Assembly (NCBI GenBank): GCA_002294005.1 | Contig: DBEH01000011.1 | Coordinates: forward strand, 24,721-29,721 | Length of the DNA stretch: 5,001 nt | Origin: Firmicutes bacterium UBA911 | GTDB lineage: Bacteria; Bacillota; Desulfotomaculia; Desulfotomaculales; Desulforudaceae | Direction of reading: 5' to 3' | In this document: positions 1-5,001 of the stretch, one piece after another | Position numbering within the stretch: position 1 is the first letter of the stretch | Layout of the letters: the number at the start of each line of letters is the position of its first letter | The notes under the pieces: generated by a model | Database searches by the model: none | The model's input: the letters and a program-made list of their open reading frames with translations, nothing else | Told to the model about the DNA's origin: nothing | Translations under genes and position numbers: made by a program

Positions 1-83
1 CGAACCCGCCATCGCCGTGCGTCGAGCATGCCGAACTCCGGCCTGATCGGGAATCCAACGGTTGCTGAATTTCAGTTTGCATT

Positions 84-100
84 TGCGAGCAGCTCTCGCA
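84..100 (-). terminator. Weak hairpin just after the response regulator
   Basis: A perfect 6-bp inverted repeat (TGCGAG / CTCGCA) with a 5-base loop begins five bases after the regulator's stop codon. On the minus strand it is followed by AAATGCAAAC rather than a run of T, so it is not a classical intrinsic terminator. It could be a 3'-end stabilising hairpin or the base of a weak terminator. The position is suggestive; the function is unproven. Confidence 0.3.
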
Positions 101-104
101 CCGA

Positions 105-863
105 TCATGTGCTTCGGCTCTCATAACGCAAGCGCTTGGGGAGGCCGAGCCTTTCCTTCAGAGCGGCAACGCGGCTCCGGCTTACCGGCACCGTGCTGTT
201 TTGCCGGTCGTTCATGTACAGGACATAAGTACCGTTCAGATCCGGCTTGATTTCTTTGATAAACTTCAAATTAACGACAAAGCTCCGGTGCGAACGGAAA
301 AACACGTCTTGGGGCAACCGGCCGGCCAGCTGTTCCAGGGTATAGATTTGGGGAGCGCTCGCCCGCTCGCCGTACGTGCAAACAATCACGCGGTCGCTCT
401 CCGCGTAGATGTGGGTGATCTCCTGCGTCGGCACCGGGATGATGTTCCCGCGTCTGGTTATGGCCACGGTGGTAAGGGGTTTCTCCTTGCCTTCCGGTAC
501 AAGGCGTTCTTTCAACCGGGTGGTGACTTCCAACAGCCTCTTTTCGGTCACCGGTTTGACCAGGTAATCGGCGGCGCCGACACCGAATGCATCCAGGGCG
601 TATTCCTCGTGGGCGGTGACGAACACGACGACCGGCCTGTTCTTCTGGGCGCACAGCTCGCGGGCCAGCTCAATGCCGCTGATGCCGGGCATGCAGATGT
701 CCAGGAAAACAACGTCATGGGCGACCGCCCTAATGAGTTTCAGTGCTTCCCGCGCGTCGGCCGCCTCGCCGACCACCTGCACGGAGCCGCAACGGCCAAG
801 AAGATGACGCATCTCATCCCTAGCGGGATATTCATCGTCCACAATCAAGGCTCGAAGGAGCAT
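105..863 (-). CDS. LytTR-family two-component response regulator
   Basis: Cytoplasmic transcription regulator of 252 residues, the usual size for the LytT/AgrA/BtsR type. Residues 1-120 form a receiver domain: acidic pair D9-D10 in LIVDDE, phospho-acceptor D55 in VVFLDICMPG, T83 in FVTAHEEYA and K103 in YLVKPV, so every phosphorelay residue is present. Residues about 130-240 form a LytTR DNA-binding domain, with the hallmark FFRSHRSFVVNL (188-199) and a preceding HIYAESDRV segment. The ATG at 863 is the only usable start: the same frame has a TGA just upstream, and the leader is purine-rich (AAGGAAAG before ATG). It lies 61 bases after fhs with no clear terminator between, so it may be co-transcribed. 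Such regulators normally pair with a LytS-type membrane histidine kinase, which is not in the window. The target genes cannot be told from sequence. Family assignment is firm; any link to carbon metabolism is inference. Confidence 0.96.
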   Translation of the reverse strand: MLLRALIVDDEYPARDEMRHLLGRCGSVQVVGEAADAREALKLIRAVAHDVVFLDICMPGISGIELARELCAQKNRPVVVFVTAHEEYALDAFGVGAADYLVKPVTEKRLLEVTTRLKERLVPEGKEKPLTTVAITRRGNIIPVPTQEITHIYAESDRVIVCTYGERASAPQIYTLEQLAGRLPQDVFFRSHRSFVVNLKFIKEIKPDLNGTYVLYMNDRQNSTVPVSRSRVAALKERLGLPKRLRYESRST

Positions 864-906
864 CTTTCCTTCCCCCCCTTCCCTATCTCATCTGGAATCT
901 TCTCCT

Positions 907-933
907 CCTAAGAACAGCCCAATCCTAGAACAG
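907..933. repeat. Imperfect direct repeat at the fhs / regulator junction
   Basis: On the minus strand GGACTGTTCT-AGGA is followed by GGGCTGTTCTTAGGA. The shared core AGAACAG (plus strand 911-917 and 927-933) recurs at 16-base spacing. The right copy overlaps the fhs stop codon. LytTR proteins bind paired direct repeats, so an autoregulatory site is conceivable, but LytTR repeat pairs are usually spaced about two helical turns apart. The repeat is seen directly; its role is speculative. Confidence 0.3.
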
Positions 934-2598
934 TCCAACCGCATTGCCGGCGGAATCGATGTCGACCTTTTCCGCCGCCGGCACCAGCGGCAGCCCGGGC
1001 ATGGTCATGATTTTCCCCGCCAGGACGACCAGGAAGCCGGAACCCACCGCGGCGCGCACCTCGCGCACGGTAAGCAGCCATCCCTTCGGCCGGCCCAGAA
1101 GCCGGGGATTGTCGGAAAGTGAACTCTGGGTCTTGGCCATGCAGATCGGCAGCCGGTTGAAACCCAACCGGGTGAAGGTCTCAATGTCCGCTTCCGCCTG
1201 GTCCGTGAACACCACTCCCTCCGCCCCGTAGACCCGGCGGGCGAGGATCCCGATTTTTTCTTTAATCGGCAGGTTCCAGTCGTACAGCGGGCGAAAGCCC
1301 CCAGGGGCGCGCGCCAGGATGGCCAGCACCTTTTCCGCCAGTTCCAGGCCGCCCTCGCCGCCGCGGGCAACCACTTCGGAGACCGCGACCGGGATGCCGC
1401 GGGCCAGGCCGTGCTCCCGAATCAGGTTCAGCTCGGCATCCGCGTCCGTGGGAAAGCGGTTGACCGCCACCACCACCGGCAGGTTGAAGTTGCCCGTAAT
1501 ATTGTCGATGTGCGCGTCGAGGTTGGCCAGGCCGGCCCCGAGCGCCTCGACGCCCGGCCGGGTGACCTCGGCGAGGGGGAGCCCTCCGTGCATTTTGAGG
1601 GCCCGCACGGTGGCGACCAGTACCACCACGTCCGGCTGGAATCCGCCGTAACCGCACACGATGTCGAAAAACTTCTCGGCGCCCAGGTCGGAACCGAACC
1701 CGCCCTCGGTCACCGCGTAGTCCGCCAGCCGCAGAGCCAGCCGCGTGGCGAGGATGGAGTTGTTGCCATGGGCGATGTTGGCAAAGGGGCCGCCGTGCAC
1801 AAAAGCCGCCTGTCCTTCCGCCGTTTGCACCAGGTTGGGTTTCAGGGCGTCTTTCATTATCACGGCCAAGGCCCCGGCAACCTTCAGGTCGCGCGCGAAG
1901 ACCGGCCGGCCGTCGCGGGTGTAGGCCACCAGGACGTTCCCGGCCCGCTCCTTGAAATCTGAGAGCCCTTCGGCCAGGCACAGGAGCGCCATAATCTCGG
2001 AGGCCGCGGTAATGTCAAACCCGCTTTCGCGTGGTACGCCGTCGACCTTGTTGCCGAGACCGCACACCACATTGCGCAGTTGCCGGTCGTTGACGTCGAG
2101 CACCCGGCGCCAGAGCACCCGTTTGGGATCGATGTTCAGGGCATTGCCCTGGAAGATGTGGTTGTCCACAACGGCCGCCAGCACGTTGTGCGCGGCGGTG
2201 ACCGCGTGAATGTCGCCGGTGAAGTGCAGGTTGATGTCTTCCATCGGCAAAACTTGAGAGTAACCCCCGCCGGCCGCGCCCCCCTTGACCCCGAAAGTGG
2301 GGCCCATCGACGGCTCGCGCAGGCACACCGCCACCTTCTTGCCCAGTCGGCCCAGGGCCTGCGTCAGCCCGATCGCCGTGCAGGTTTTGCCCTCTCCGGC
2401 AGGGGTAGGAGTGATGGCGGTCGTGAAAATCAGCTTGCCCGGCGGGCGCTCCCGCACGCGTTCCCACAAGCCGTTGTCGACCTTGGCCTTGTACTTCCCG
2501 TAGAGTTCCAGATCCTCTTCGGCCAGACCCAGATGGCGCGCCACCTCGATTATCGGTTTGAGTGCGGCACTCTGGGCGATTTCGATGTCGGAAAGCAT
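925..2598 (-). CDS. fhs: Formate--tetrahydrofolate ligase
   Basis: Catalyses ATP-dependent joining of formate to tetrahydrofolate, giving 10-formyl-tetrahydrofolate (EC 6.3.4.3). This is the ATP-consuming entry step of the Wood-Ljungdahl methyl branch, in the cytoplasm. The 557 residues match the normal family length (about 555-560). Visible landmarks are the P-loop TPTPAGEGKT (63-72), the first family signature GVKGGAAGGGY (103-113), the FVHGGPFANIAHG segment (266-278), the second signature VATVRALKMHGG (328-339) and the conserved C-terminal GKIMTMPGLP. No frameshift or missing motif was seen. The ATG at 2598 is preceded by GGGAGG, but at a long 14-base spacing, and no other in-frame start lies between them. 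It follows metF by 31 bases on the same strand, consistent with one operon. The cyclohydrolase and dehydrogenase (fchA/folD) that act next are not in the window. Confidence 0.99.
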   Translation of the reverse strand: MLSDIEIAQSAALKPIIEVARHLGLAEEDLELYGKYKAKVDNGLWERVRERPPGKLIFTTAITPTPAGEGKTCTAIGLTQALGRLGKKVAVCLREPSMGPTFGVKGGAAGGGYSQVLPMEDINLHFTGDIHAVTAAHNVLAAVVDNHIFQGNALNIDPKRVLWRRVLDVNDRQLRNVVCGLGNKVDGVPRESGFDITAASEIMALLCLAEGLSDFKERAGNVLVAYTRDGRPVFARDLKVAGALAVIMKDALKPNLVQTAEGQAAFVHGGPFANIAHGNNSILATRLALRLADYAVTEGGFGSDLGAEKFFDIVCGYGGFQPDVVVLVATVRALKMHGGLPLAEVTRPGVEALGAGLANLDAHIDNITGNFNLPVVVAVNRFPTDADAELNLIREHGLARGIPVAVSEVVARGGEGGLELAEKVLAILARAPGGFRPLYDWNLPIKEKIGILARRVYGAEGVVFTDQAEADIETFTRLGFNRLPICMAKTQSSLSDNPRLLGRPKGWLLTVREVRAAVGSGFLVVLAGKIMTMPGLPLVPAAEKVDIDSAGNAVGLF

Positions 2599-2629
2599 CG
2601 TCTGTCTCTTTACCTCCCTGTTTCGTGGG

Positions 2630-3550
2630 TTAATGGTTATCGACCTGCGGCCTGGGGAGCAGTCCCGCTTCGCTGACGATCTCCGGTACCGCCTCCTCCC
2701 ACCTGATGGCCATGACGTGGACGCCCCGAACGCCTTCGATCGCGCAAAGCTGCCGGATCAGCTCGACGGCGAACCGTTTCCCCTCCAACGCCTGGTCCGC
2801 GGCCCCCTCCACGCGACGAACGAGTTCAGCGGGCACCACCATGCCGGGAATCTTGCTGATGTACCTCAGGGCACCCGCAGACTTCGGCGGCACCACGCCG
2901 GCCAGGATAAAGACTTCCTTATCCCACCCCTGCTCCCGGACGGCGGCCATGAAATCCGCAAACAATTCGAGGTCGTATACCGCCTGCGTTTGGATAAAGC
3001 GGGCCCCGGCGGCGATTTTCTTTCCCAGCCGCAACACCCGCAGCGGCAGCGGGCCGGCGAAGGGGTTTTCCACGGCACCGACGAACAACTCCGGCGGCGG
3101 CTTTACCTGGTCCCCGTTTAGAAACCGGCCCTCGCACAGCCGGCGCGCCAGGCCCACCAGTTGCACCGAGTCCAGATCGAAGACGCCCCGTGCCTGGGGA
3201 TGGTTGCCGAATTTCTGGTGGTCACCGGTGAGGCAGAGCACGTTCCTGATCCCCAGGCTGGCGGCGCCCAGCAGGTCGCTTTGCAGGGCGAGGCGGTTGC
3301 GGTCGCGGGTGGTGAGTTGGAACACCGGCTCCCCCCCGGCCTGCAGTACGTGCGCCGCAGCGGCCAAAGAGCACATGTGCACCACCGCGCTCTGGTTGTC
3401 GGTGACGTTCTGGGCGTCCGTGCAGTCCCGGAGCAAGGCCGCGTGCCGGCTTAAGCTCTCCCCGGACGCCCCCTTCGGCGGGCCGATTTCGGCCGTCACT
3501 GCAAAGTGGCCCTGTTCCAGCACCTTTCGCAAATTGCCCGGTGTGATCAC
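2630..3550 (-). CDS. metF: Methylenetetrahydrofolate reductase, MetF flavoprotein subunit
   Basis: Reduces 5,10-methylene- to 5,10-methyl-tetrahydrofolate, the last folate step before methyl transfer to the corrinoid protein of acetyl-CoA synthase. Starting at GTG 3550 the protein has 306 residues, about the length of single-domain bacterial MetF. It begins LRKVLEQGHFAVTAEIGPPKG, with E21 matching the catalytic glutamate of E. coli MetF (Glu28). Other family segments are TTRDRNRLALQSDLLG (80-95), VLCLTGDHQKFGNHP (104-118, D110 near the flavin) and ARFIQTQAVYD (183-193, folate side). The GTG start is chosen because MetF homology begins there, AAAGGA lies 9 bases upstream, and it overlaps the metV stop by 4 bases (GTGA). 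The frame stays open far upstream, but that part runs through metV and mvhD in another frame and shows no MetF similarity. Pairing with MetV suggests a ferredoxin- or Hdr-linked type rather than a plain NADH enzyme; this is inference. Confidence 0.96.
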   Translation of the reverse strand: MITPGNLRKVLEQGHFAVTAEIGPPKGASGESLSRHAALLRDCTDAQNVTDNQSAVVHMCSLAAAAHVLQAGGEPVFQLTTRDRNRLALQSDLLGAASLGIRNVLCLTGDHQKFGNHPQARGVFDLDSVQLVGLARRLCEGRFLNGDQVKPPPELFVGAVENPFAGPLPLRVLRLGKKIAAGARFIQTQAVYDLELFADFMAAVREQGWDKEVFILAGVVPPKSAGALRYISKIPGMVVPAELVRRVEGAADQALEGKRFAVELIRQLCAIEGVRGVHVMAIRWEEAVPEIVSEAGLLPRPQVDNH

Positions 3551-4212
3551 GGCATCAGGTCCTTTCGCGCCACGGACCGCACGTGCGCTCCCGCACGGGA
3601 CCAGTCCTTGGGTGGCGTGATGGCGTACAGGTTCTTCAAGCGGCCTTGGCCGGACAGCCGCTCGTAAATGAGATTCCAGGCGCAAGGTTGGTCGCTTCCG
3701 ATCTCGCAGCGCCCGTTCACCGACCCGCCGCAGGGACCGTTGAGCAGTCCTTTGGCGCACCGGCTCACCGGGCAGATGCCGCCCGTTTCTCCCAAGACAC
3801 ACTCCCCGCACAGGCGGCAGCGTTCTTCCCAAAGCCCGGCGGCCGGGGAGCCGCCGGCGAACACGGTGTCCACGGCGGGGAATACCGGTTTGCCCGGATA
3901 GCGCTCCGCCATGTACTGCACCCCCACGCCGCACCCCAGGGAAAAGCAGGCCTCGGCTTGTTCCATGAGCTTGTCGAACAGCGACAAGAACCCGGGATCG
4001 CACTGGCGGGCGACGGTCGCCCGGATCACGGCGCGTTTTTGCCCAAGCCGCTTGGCCGCGATTTCGAGCTGGGTCGCGAGCAGTCCCACCTCGCGCTCGC
4101 CACCCGCCCCGCAGACCGCCACGCAGCCCCTGCATCCAGCAACCAGGATGGTTCTTCTTCCCGTAGCCGCCGCCAGCAACGGGGGCGCCGGCTTTCTCCG
4201 CGCCACGATCAC
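3547..4212 (-). CDS. metV: MetV, cysteine-rich partner of MetF (MTHFR C-terminal domain family)
   Basis: A 221-residue cysteine-rich protein of the family often named methylenetetrahydrofolate reductase C-terminal, known to form a complex with MetF and to bind metal (FeS and/or zinc). It has 14 cysteines. An N-terminal set lies in GCRGCVAVCGAGG (C27, C30, C34), single residues at C71, C89 and C94, and a dense C-terminal set starts CRLCGECVLG (C132, C135, C138) and continues C147, C152, C161, C169, C177, with the typical GPCGG and PCAWNLIYERL segments. The GTG at 4212 is chosen because GGGAGGT lies 7 bases upstream, it overlaps the mvhD stop by 4 bases (GTGA), and conserved sequence begins soon after. 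The frame extends further upstream only as a shadow of mvhD. Family and MetF partnership are well supported; which cysteines carry which cluster cannot be read from the sequence. Confidence 0.94.
   Translation of the reverse strand: MIVARRKPAPPLLAAATGRRTILVAGCRGCVAVCGAGGEREVGLLATQLEIAAKRLGQKRAVIRATVARQCDPGFLSLFDKLMEQAEACFSLGCGVGVQYMAERYPGKPVFPAVDTVFAGGSPAAGLWEERCRLCGECVLGETGGICPVSRCAKGLLNGPCGGSVNGRCEIGSDQPCAWNLIYERLSGQGRLKNLYAITPPKDWSRAGAHVRSVARKDLMP
3560..3565 (-). promoter_or_regulatory. Ribosome binding site deciding the metF GTG start
   Basis: AAAGGA lies 9 bases before the GTG at 3550, within the last codons of metV. It supports the overlapping GTG start over any upstream start in the long open frame. 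Confidence 0.6.
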
Positions 4213-4664
4213 GGACCGCACCTCCCTTCGGCGGCCGCGGCGTGCACCAGCGGGAATACAGGCCCCAGAAGCCGCACCCGCCCCGTGAACTCGGCCGCCA
4301 TCCGCGCAAAAGACGTGCCCATTGACGCCGCCAGATGGTGCATTTCCAGCCGTTCGGCCTCCAGCCCGACCTCGGAGAGAAACGTCCGCATCCGCTCCAC
4401 CCGCCTGCCGGCCCGGGTGTTTCCCACCAGGTAGTGGCAACTGCCCTCCAGGCACCCGGCCACCACCACACCGTCGGCGCCGCCCGCAAAGGCGCGTAGG
4501 AGGGACTCCTCGTCAACCCGGCCCGAGCAGGGCACCCGGATGATCCGCACTTCCGAGGGATACTGCAGGCGCATTATCCCGGCCGTGTCCGCCGCGCCGT
4601 AGGCGCAGTGGTGGCAGCAGAAGGCGATGATTTTGGGCTGCCATTTTTTCTCGACCGTCATCAT
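4209..4664 (-). CDS. mvhD: MvhD-family [2Fe-2S] electron-transfer protein
   Basis: A 151-residue soluble protein of the methyl-viologen-reducing hydrogenase delta-subunit family. MvhD carries a [2Fe-2S] cluster and passes electrons between a hydrogenase or dehydrogenase and HdrA of heterodisulfide reductase complexes. In Moorella-type acetogens it sits with HdrABC and MetVF. Visible hallmarks are FCCHHCAYGAAD (C16, C17, C20), RLQYPSEVRIIRVPCSGRVD (C46) and GADGVVVAGCLEGSCHYLVGN (C71, C76). All six cysteines expected from the family pattern are present and the C-terminus (FTGRVRLLGP) is complete. The start is one of two consecutive ATGs (4664 or 4661). The first is preferred because it gives a 4-base overlap (ATGA) with the small upstream frame. 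There is no Shine-Dalgarno before it (CACCTGCCGGC), so translation probably depends on coupling. No hdr gene lies nearby in the window, which is unusual. Confidence 0.95.
   Translation of the reverse strand: MMTVEKKWQPKIIAFCCHHCAYGAADTAGIMRLQYPSEVRIIRVPCSGRVDEESLLRAFAGGADGVVVAGCLEGSCHYLVGNTRAGRRVERMRTFLSEVGLEAERLEMHHLAASMGTSFARMAAEFTGRVRLLGPVFPLVHAAAAEGRCGP
4220..4226 (-). promoter_or_regulatory. Ribosome binding site deciding the metV GTG start
   Basis: GGGAGGT sits 7 bases before the GTG at 4212, inside the end of mvhD. This strong Shine-Dalgarno fixes the metV start and argues against earlier in-frame starts. Confidence 0.7.
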
Positions 4665-4747
4665 GCCGGCAGGTGACAGACAATAAGTGCCGCCATCGTT
4701 GTTTTACCGTGGTCAGCCTTGCCCGCCAGGGCTTTTGTCAGGTCCAC
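4661..4747 (-). pseudogene. 28-residue P-loop reading frame upstream of mvhD; possible ATPase remnant or coupling leader
   Basis: A GTG-initiated frame of 28 codons with a strong ribosome binding site (AAGGAGG, 10 bases upstream), ending in TGA that overlaps the mvhD start by 4 bases. It encodes ALAGKADHGKTTMAALIV near its N-terminus. This matches the start of CooC/AcsF/MinD-type ATPases, whose deviant Walker A is KGGxGKT(T/S) and is followed by an AALIVR-like helix. Here the glycine pair is replaced by AD and the variable residue is H. The DHGKTT string also recalls translational GTPases, but those have GHVDHGKT and a different flank. The rest of any ATPase (a full one is about 250 residues) is absent, so the frame is either a fossil N-terminus of a lost maturation factor or a leader kept to deliver ribosomes to mvhD. 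The frame and RBS are seen directly; homology is judged by eye on about 20 residues. Confidence 0.5.
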
Positions 4748-4757
4748 TGTCCTTTCT

Positions 4758-4764
4758 CCTCCTT
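4758..4764 (-). promoter_or_regulatory. Strong ribosome binding site of the small P-loop frame
   Basis: AAGGAGG, followed by a further purine stretch (AGAAAGGA), precedes the GTG at 4747 by 10 bases. It is the best Shine-Dalgarno in the leader and the only one serving the first genes, since mvhD lacks its own. Confidence 0.65.
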
Positions 4765-4800
4765 GTGACGCCAAAGATGCAGATGTGTAGCAAGTTGATA

Positions 4801-4824
4801 CTCCATTAGTTGTCTTTTATGGAG
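4801..4824. promoter_or_regulatory. Inverted repeat over the predicted transcription start
   Basis: CTCCAT (4801-4806) and ATGGAG (4819-4824) are perfect inverted copies separated by 12 bases. The repeat begins two bases after the -10 element and covers the predicted +1. It could be an operator for a repressor, or a 6-bp stem at the very 5' end of the mRNA that affects stability. No known regulator motif is recognised. Confidence 0.35.
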
Positions 4825-4826
4825 CC

Positions 4827-4855
4827 AGTATAGGAGATACGCTTTCCCCCGGCAA
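4827..4855 (-). promoter_or_regulatory. Sigma-A-type promoter for the mvhD-metV-metF-fhs cluster
   Basis: On the minus strand a -35-like TTGCCG (4855-4850; 4 of 6 to TTGACA) is separated by 17 bp from TATACT (4832-4827; 5 of 6 to TATAAT). The predicted start is near 4820, giving a leader of about 73 bases to the GTG at 4747. The region is clearly richer in A and T than the genes. No other promoter of comparable quality was seen upstream of the cluster. Confidence 0.6.
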
Positions 4856-4871
4856 CGATTGGGCTGCGAAA

Positions 4872-4884
4872 TGCTTCTTAAGCA
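4872..4884. repeat. Small palindrome upstream of the promoter
   Basis: TGCTT-CTT-AAGCA is a 5-bp inverted repeat with a 3-base centre, about 52-64 bases upstream of the predicted transcription start. The position would suit an activator site. It could equally be a weak hairpin at the end of an upstream minus-strand gene, or chance. Confidence 0.2.
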
Positions 4885-5001
4885 CGGTGAAGTGAGGGTA
4901 GGAAAAGCGGTTTGGAACCTGAAAGACACCGGCCGTTTCGCCGATCTCGGCCTATGCCGGCTGCCGGGGAGGGAGTCGGGGTGCCGGGGGGGCAGGCGGC
5001 A
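4885..5001. other. Right-edge stretch with no assignable gene
   Basis: GC-rich sequence with several short G and C runs. One plus-strand frame is open from an ATG at 4871 to the window edge (43 codons). One minus-strand frame is open from the edge down to 4738. Neither shows a recognisable motif, and the plus-strand ATG has no Shine-Dalgarno. The minus-strand frame runs through the promoter and the small frame's RBS, so it is probably chance. A neighbouring gene may begin or end just outside the window. Confidence 0.4.

Noticed and set aside
1..60. Minus-strand ATG near 29 with a GGAG-like sequence in front, open to the left edge
   Set aside because: Only about nine codons are visible, too few to call a gene, although a downstream gene could begin here.
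62..250. Short plus-strand frame at the left edge
   Set aside because: It mostly overlaps the 3' end of the response regulator antisense, with no RBS or motif.
201..911. Plus-strand 236-residue open frame opposite the response regulator
   Set aside because: It is the antisense shadow of a gene with complete receiver and LytTR motifs. It has no domain pattern of its own.
1262..1981. Long alternative frames on both strands inside fhs
   Set aside because: The fhs frame carries all family motifs. The others are low-complexity R/G/P-rich shadows caused by high GC.
4213..4455. Upstream extension of the metV frame
   Set aside because: It runs through mvhD in another frame. The conserved sequence and the strong GGGAGGT both point to the GTG at 4212.
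3551..4516. The metF frame stays open far upstream, giving a potential 628-residue protein
   Set aside because: The extra part overlaps metV and mvhD in a different frame, is rich in R, G and P as expected of a GC-rich shadow, and has no MetF similarity. The GTG at 3550 has an RBS and a 4-base overlap.
4795..4823. Plus-strand promoter-like TTGATA, 17 bp, TATGGA that could drive a rightward gene from ATG 4871
   Set aside because: The -10 is poor (3 of 6), the ATG has no Shine-Dalgarno, and the 43 visible codons show no recognisable protein. It cannot be judged without sequence beyond the edge.
4738..4929. Minus-strand 63-residue frame over the promoter region, with an internal ATG near 4809
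   Set aside because: No ribosome binding site at either ATG, no motif, and it crosses the promoter, the RBS and the start of the better-supported 28-residue frame.
1..5001. CRISPR arrays, tRNA or rRNA genes, insertion sequences
   Set aside because: No spaced repeats, cloverleaf-like sequence, rRNA segments or transposase motifs were seen on either strand.

Overview
The window is GC-rich bacterial DNA. All well-supported genes lie on the minus strand, so it is described here from high to low coordinates. The core is a compact cluster for the methyl branch of the Wood-Ljungdahl (reductive acetyl-CoA) pathway: an MvhD-type [2Fe-2S] protein, MetV, MetF (methylene-tetrahydrofolate reductase) and Fhs (formate--tetrahydrofolate ligase). 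A LytTR-type response regulator follows. The mvhD-metV-metF order is known from acetogens and sulfate reducers of the clostridial lineage (Moorella-like, Desulfotomaculum-like). A GC-rich anaerobic firmicute with a Wood-Ljungdahl pathway is therefore the best guess; the species cannot be fixed from this window.

Right edge to about 4748: an AT-richer regulatory stretch with a good sigma-A-type promoter (TTGCCG, 17 bp, TATACT) reading leftward, and an inverted repeat lying over the predicted transcription start. No gene can be assigned with confidence at 4870-5001.

4747-4661: a 28-residue reading frame with a GTG start and a strong Shine-Dalgarno sequence. It encodes a Walker-A-like segment resembling the N-terminus of a CooC/MinD-type ATPase and ends in a 4-base overlap with mvhD. 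mvhD has no recognisable Shine-Dalgarno of its own, so this small frame probably supplies its ribosomes.

4664-2630: mvhD, metV and metF, each overlapping the next by 4 bases, with GTG starts for metV and metF. After a 31-base gap comes fhs (2598-925). After a further 61 bases comes the LytTR response regulator (863-105), and then a small hairpin. No strong terminator or internal promoter is visible between the promoter and the regulator, so the whole set may be one transcript.

Working together: Fhs activates formate with ATP onto tetrahydrofolate. After cyclohydrolase and dehydrogenase steps encoded elsewhere, MetF with MetV reduces methylene- to methyl-tetrahydrofolate for acetyl-CoA synthase. 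MvhD suggests electron transfer from or to a heterodisulfide-reductase-like (Hdr) module, but no hdr gene lies in the window.
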